Of a stretch of DNA of 7,768 nucleotides, positions 5,461 to 7,768 are shown piece after piece. The stretch is taken from the NCBI GenBank assembly GCA_964419055.1, contig CAYQNU010000047.1, forward strand, positions 1 through 7,768. Direction: 5' to 3'. The notes beneath the pieces are model-generated. The model worked only from the letters and a program-made list of their open reading frames with translations, was not told the origin of the DNA and searched no databases. The translations under genes were made by a program, and so were the position numbers. The DNA comes from CAYQNU01 sp964419055. GTDB lineage: Bacteria; Bacteroidota; Bacteroidia; Flavobacteriales_D; Parvicellaceae. Numbering within the stretch: the first letter of the stretch is position 1; every line of letters starts with the position of its first letter.

Positions 5461-7641
5461 TTGGAAGCTAACACAAAGATAGATTTAAGTGCATTAAATG
5501 ACCAACAAAAGGACGCTGTTGTTAGCGAAGACAAGCGACTTTTGGTACTTGCAGGTGCAGGTTCGGGAAAGACGAAAACACTTTTACAAAAACTCATTTA
5601 CCTGATTGAAGAAAAAGGTGTAAGTCCGTCAAGTATTCTTGCGATTACGTTCACAAAAAATGCTACAAACGAAATGATTGACCGTCTTATCATTTCGGCA
5701 GATGAAAGTGGCGAGTACGAAAAACAACTTTTTGACAAGCGAAAAAATTTAGCAGAAAAAGACAGAGAAAGATACTTTCAACAGAAAAAATATACGTGGA
5801 TTGACGGCTTAACCGTCAAAACTTTTCATAGTTTTTGTTACAGTATTTTACGCAATTACGGAGTAAACGAATTTGACAACAAGTTCAAAATCATTGGCGA
5901 TACAAAACGTGATGAAGAAGATGAACTTTCAAAACACGTAGCACCCGAAACAGTTTTCGAGGTATTGCATAAACTACTGATTGAAGAATGTGAGGACACG
6001 GAATATTTGCTCAATCTTAAACGATATATTCTTGATTACATCATTGACAAAATCCATTTAAAGCAAATTGACCCAAAATATGTGCCGAAAGACGGCAAAT
6101 ATTTCACAACTCTTGACGGTACAAAAGTGCGTTCAAAATCCGAACAATTTATTGCCGATTGGTTTTATCGCCACAGTATAAAATACGAATACGAGCCATT
6201 ATTAAACGTAAAAGATTTTTCGTTTACCCCCGACTTTTACATACCCGAAGCCAATTTATACATTGAGCACATAAGTGACAAAAGTTTTTCAATGAAAGAT
6301 AAAGAAGATCAGTTCCACAAAGGAAATTTACTTCTTGTCAAAACTTTTGAAGCTATGACAAAAGACTCTGCCTTGTTCAATCACACGCTTGACAAGATTA
6401 TAAAAAATCGTTTACCAGCCGACTATCACAAGACAATTTCTATAAACTTCAAAGAAGAATTTAACGGTTATCACGAAGATGTAAAAGATTTTGTTCAGCA
6501 AATTATGCGTATCACGGATATGATAAAAGTTGAAAACATCAGCATTGACACCGTTTTAGAAAACGCAAGAAATGACCAACACGAACGAGTTCGCAGTTTT
6601 TATGAATTAGCAATTCCAATCGTAAAAAAATACATTCATTACTGCACCGACAAATCATATCTTGACTTCAACGATTTGATTTCACGAAGCACTTCCCTAT
6701 TTCAAAATCACAGCGACATCGCAAACAAGTATAAAAGCAAGTATCAATATATTTTAGTTGACGAGTTTCAAGACGTAAATAATTTACAAGTTGAACTCAT
6801 CAAATTATTACTTACTGACGACACTCAACTGTTTTGCGTTGGGGACGATTGGCAAAGTATTTATGGGTTTAGGGGTTCTAACGTAAGTTATATTGTTGAG
6901 TTTGAAAATCATTTTGCTAACGCAAAAACAATCAAGCTCAATTTGAACTATCGCAGTACGCAAAATATTGTTGGTGCAAGTAACGAAGTTATCAAACACA
7001 ACAAATTCAAAGTTGAAAAAGATGTTCAAGCATCAAAAAAGTCAGAACATAAAATCGTAGTTTTTGCAGGTAATACCGAAGAAGAAAATATACAATTCAG
7101 TTTTGATAAAGTAAAAGAACTTTTGAAAGATGGAATAAGCAATGACGAAATTTTGTTTCTATACAGAAGAAGCAAAATGTTTACACCTTATTTTTACAGG
7201 TTCAAAAACGAAAATGTTCGTGTTCAAGGCAAAACAATCCACGCTTCCAAAGGACTTGAAGCTAAAGTTGTTTTTATCATTGGTTTGACGGAAGGAAATG
7301 GAGGTTTCCCCGACATTTGGCTTGAAGACAGAATTTTCCAAGTTATTAAGAAAGCTAACCACGACTTGCTAATGGAAGAAGAAAGACGTTTGTTTTATGT
7401 TGCAATCACGAGAGCAAAAGACAAACTTTTTCTGATAACGCAAAAAGGAAACGAATCAAGTTTCTTAAAAGAAATTCCAGAAGCATTTACGGTAAGAACA
7501 ACAAACGCAATCAAGCAAGTAGTTGACAAGGTAATTCTATGCGACAGTTGTTTTAGTCAATTAGAAAAACTGCATAAGTTTTGCCCATATTGCGGACAAC
7601 AAGTAACAGAACAACAAAACGAACTTAACAACAACGAATGA
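5461..7641 (+). CDS. UvrD/helicase IV-like SF1 helicase with inserted PD-(D/E)xK-like nuclease and zinc ribbon
   Basis: The 726-residue cytoplasmic ATP-driven DNA helicase has all SF1A motifs: Q motif LNDQQ (12-16), Walker A AGAGSGKT (31-38), Ia TFTKNAT (63-69), TFHSF (121-125), Walker B LVDEFQD (432-438), III GDDWQSIYGFRGS (461-473), IV NYRST (496-500), V TIHASKGLE (592-600) and VI RRLFYVAITRAK (642-653). Inserted at about 222-300 is a restriction-endonuclease-like domain with KSE (Glu228), TPDF (Asp258) and IEH (Glu269), where His replaces the usual Lys. Similar inserts occur in helicase IV relatives. CDSC (694-697) and CPYC (708-711) make a four-Cys zinc ribbon. The start is TTG at 5461: an in-frame stop lies at 5455-5457, and the first in-frame ATG (residue 72) is past Walker A. 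An ATT at 5458 is the only other start option. An attC-like box follows 16 nt after the stop. Confidence 0.9.
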   Translation: MEANTKIDLSALNDQQKDAVVSEDKRLLVLAGAGSGKTKTLLQKLIYLIEEKGVSPSSILAITFTKNATNEMIDRLIISADESGEYEKQLFDKRKNLAEKDRERYFQQKKYTWIDGLTVKTFHSFCYSILRNYGVNEFDNKFKIIGDTKRDEEDELSKHVAPETVFEVLHKLLIEECEDTEYLLNLKRYILDYIIDKIHLKQIDPKYVPKDGKYFTTLDGTKVRSKSEQFIADWFYRHSIKYEYEPLLNVKDFSFTPDFYIPEANLYIEHISDKSFSMKDKEDQFHKGNLLLVKTFEAMTKDSALFNHTLDKIIKNRLPADYHKTISINFKEEFNGYHEDVKDFVQQIMRITDMIKVENISIDTVLENARNDQHERVRSFYELAIPIVKKYIHYCTDKSYLDFNDLISRSTSLFQNHSDIANKYKSKYQYILVDEFQDVNNLQVELIKLLLTDDTQLFCVGDDWQSIYGFRGSNVSYIVEFENHFANAKTIKLNLNYRSTQNIVGASNEVIKHNKFKVEKDVQASKKSEHKIVVFAGNTEEENIQFSFDKVKELLKDGISNDEILFLYRRSKMFTPYFYRFKNENVRVQGKTIHASKGLEAKVVFIIGLTEGNGGFPDIWLEDRIFQVIKKANHDLLMEEERRLFYVAITRAKDKLFLITQKGNESSFLKEIPEAFTVRTTNAIKQVVDKVILCDSCFSQLEKLHKFCPYCGQQVTEQQNELNNNE

Positions 7642-7656
7642 CAACAAATGCCCGAA

Positions 7657-7768
7657 CACATAACATCGTATTGGCAATAGGCGGGCTGAACGGCTTCGTA
7701 TCAACGGAAGTGCAAATGACTTGTCCTGAAATAAGTTTACACAAAACAACGTGTAAAAATGAAAAAGT
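7657..7768 (+). other. Start of a second attC-like site, cut by the window end
   Basis: CACATAAC (7657-7664) is the exact reverse complement of the boundary box GTTATGTG. GGCGG begins 15 nt after it (7680-7684). In the site at 4286 the same pentamer begins 17 nt after the box and is likewise followed by a TGA(A)CG string, so the 5' arms share layout. CTTC (7694-7697) and GAAG (7707-7710) may form an inner stem. The closing GTTATGTG is not present before 7768, so the site cannot be confirmed. Confidence 0.4.
7736..7757. repeat. 7-bp perfect inverted repeat near the right edge
   Basis: TTTACAC (7736-7742) and GTGTAAA (7751-7757) are perfect reverse complements around an 8-nt loop. It may be part of the truncated attC-like site, a regulatory site for a following gene, or chance. 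The window ends 11 bases later. Confidence 0.3.

Noticed and set aside
7561..7749. Minus-strand 62-codon frame over the helicase 3' end
   Set aside because: It is antisense to the conserved zinc-ribbon codons and overlaps the attC-like arm, so it is a shadow.
7638..7768. Reading frame starting with an ATGA overlap at the helicase stop and open to the window end (begins MTTNARTHNIVLAIGG)
   Set aside because: The ATGA overlap is suggestive of translational coupling, but the frame translates the boundary box CACATAAC and the attC-like arm. It looks like readthrough of the site rather than a gene. It stays unresolved because the window ends.
7759..7768. ATGAAAAAG at the right edge as the start of a next gene
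   Set aside because: Only three codons are visible, and the closing boundary box expected before the next cassette gene has not appeared.

Overview
The window looks like a low-G+C Bacteroidota chromosome, most likely Flavobacterium-like. The support is a secreted hydrolase ending in a type IX secretion (T9SS) C-terminal domain with a SprB-type repeat, several promoter motifs of the Bacteroidota form TAnnTTTG, very little Shine-Dalgarno signal, and an RNase H domain of the kind found in Bacteroidota viroplasmin-RNase H proteins.

Left part (1-3039), probably resident chromosome, genes on the minus strand. It holds two copies of a 31-bp intergenic repeat (32-62, 160-190), a 49-residue single-pass membrane protein (206-355), an imperfect inverted repeat at that gene's promoter (429-456), a secreted alpha/beta hydrolase with polyester-hydrolase-like motifs (534-1946) and a YARHG-domain lipoprotein with a GTG start (2170-3039). 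The last two each have a TAnnTTTG box exactly 20 nt before the start codon.

Right part (3299 to the end), plus strand, laid out like gene cassettes. The box GTTATGTG occurs at 3299 and 4411. Its reverse complement CACATAAC starts the site at 7657, and a 7-nt version (ACATAAC, 4286-4292) starts the site at 4286. The 132-bp segment 4286-4417 is an imperfect inverted repeat with these boxes at its ends. It resembles an integron attC site, and a partial second one starts 15 nt after the last gene. Cassette 1 carries an unrecognised lipoprotein. Cassette 2 carries two genes: a tandem RNase H protein whose N-terminal domain has lost its catalytic residues while the C-terminal domain keeps them, and a UvrD-type SF1 helicase with an inserted PD-(D/E)xK-like nuclease and a C-terminal zinc ribbon.

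No integron integrase is visible, so the array is either the far part of an integron, a cluster of attC sites lacking an integrase, or a different cassette-like system. The RNase H plus helicase-nuclease pair is the best candidate for an undescribed system. It could act on RNA:DNA hybrids or invading nucleic acid, but a defence role is inferred only from domain content and location.
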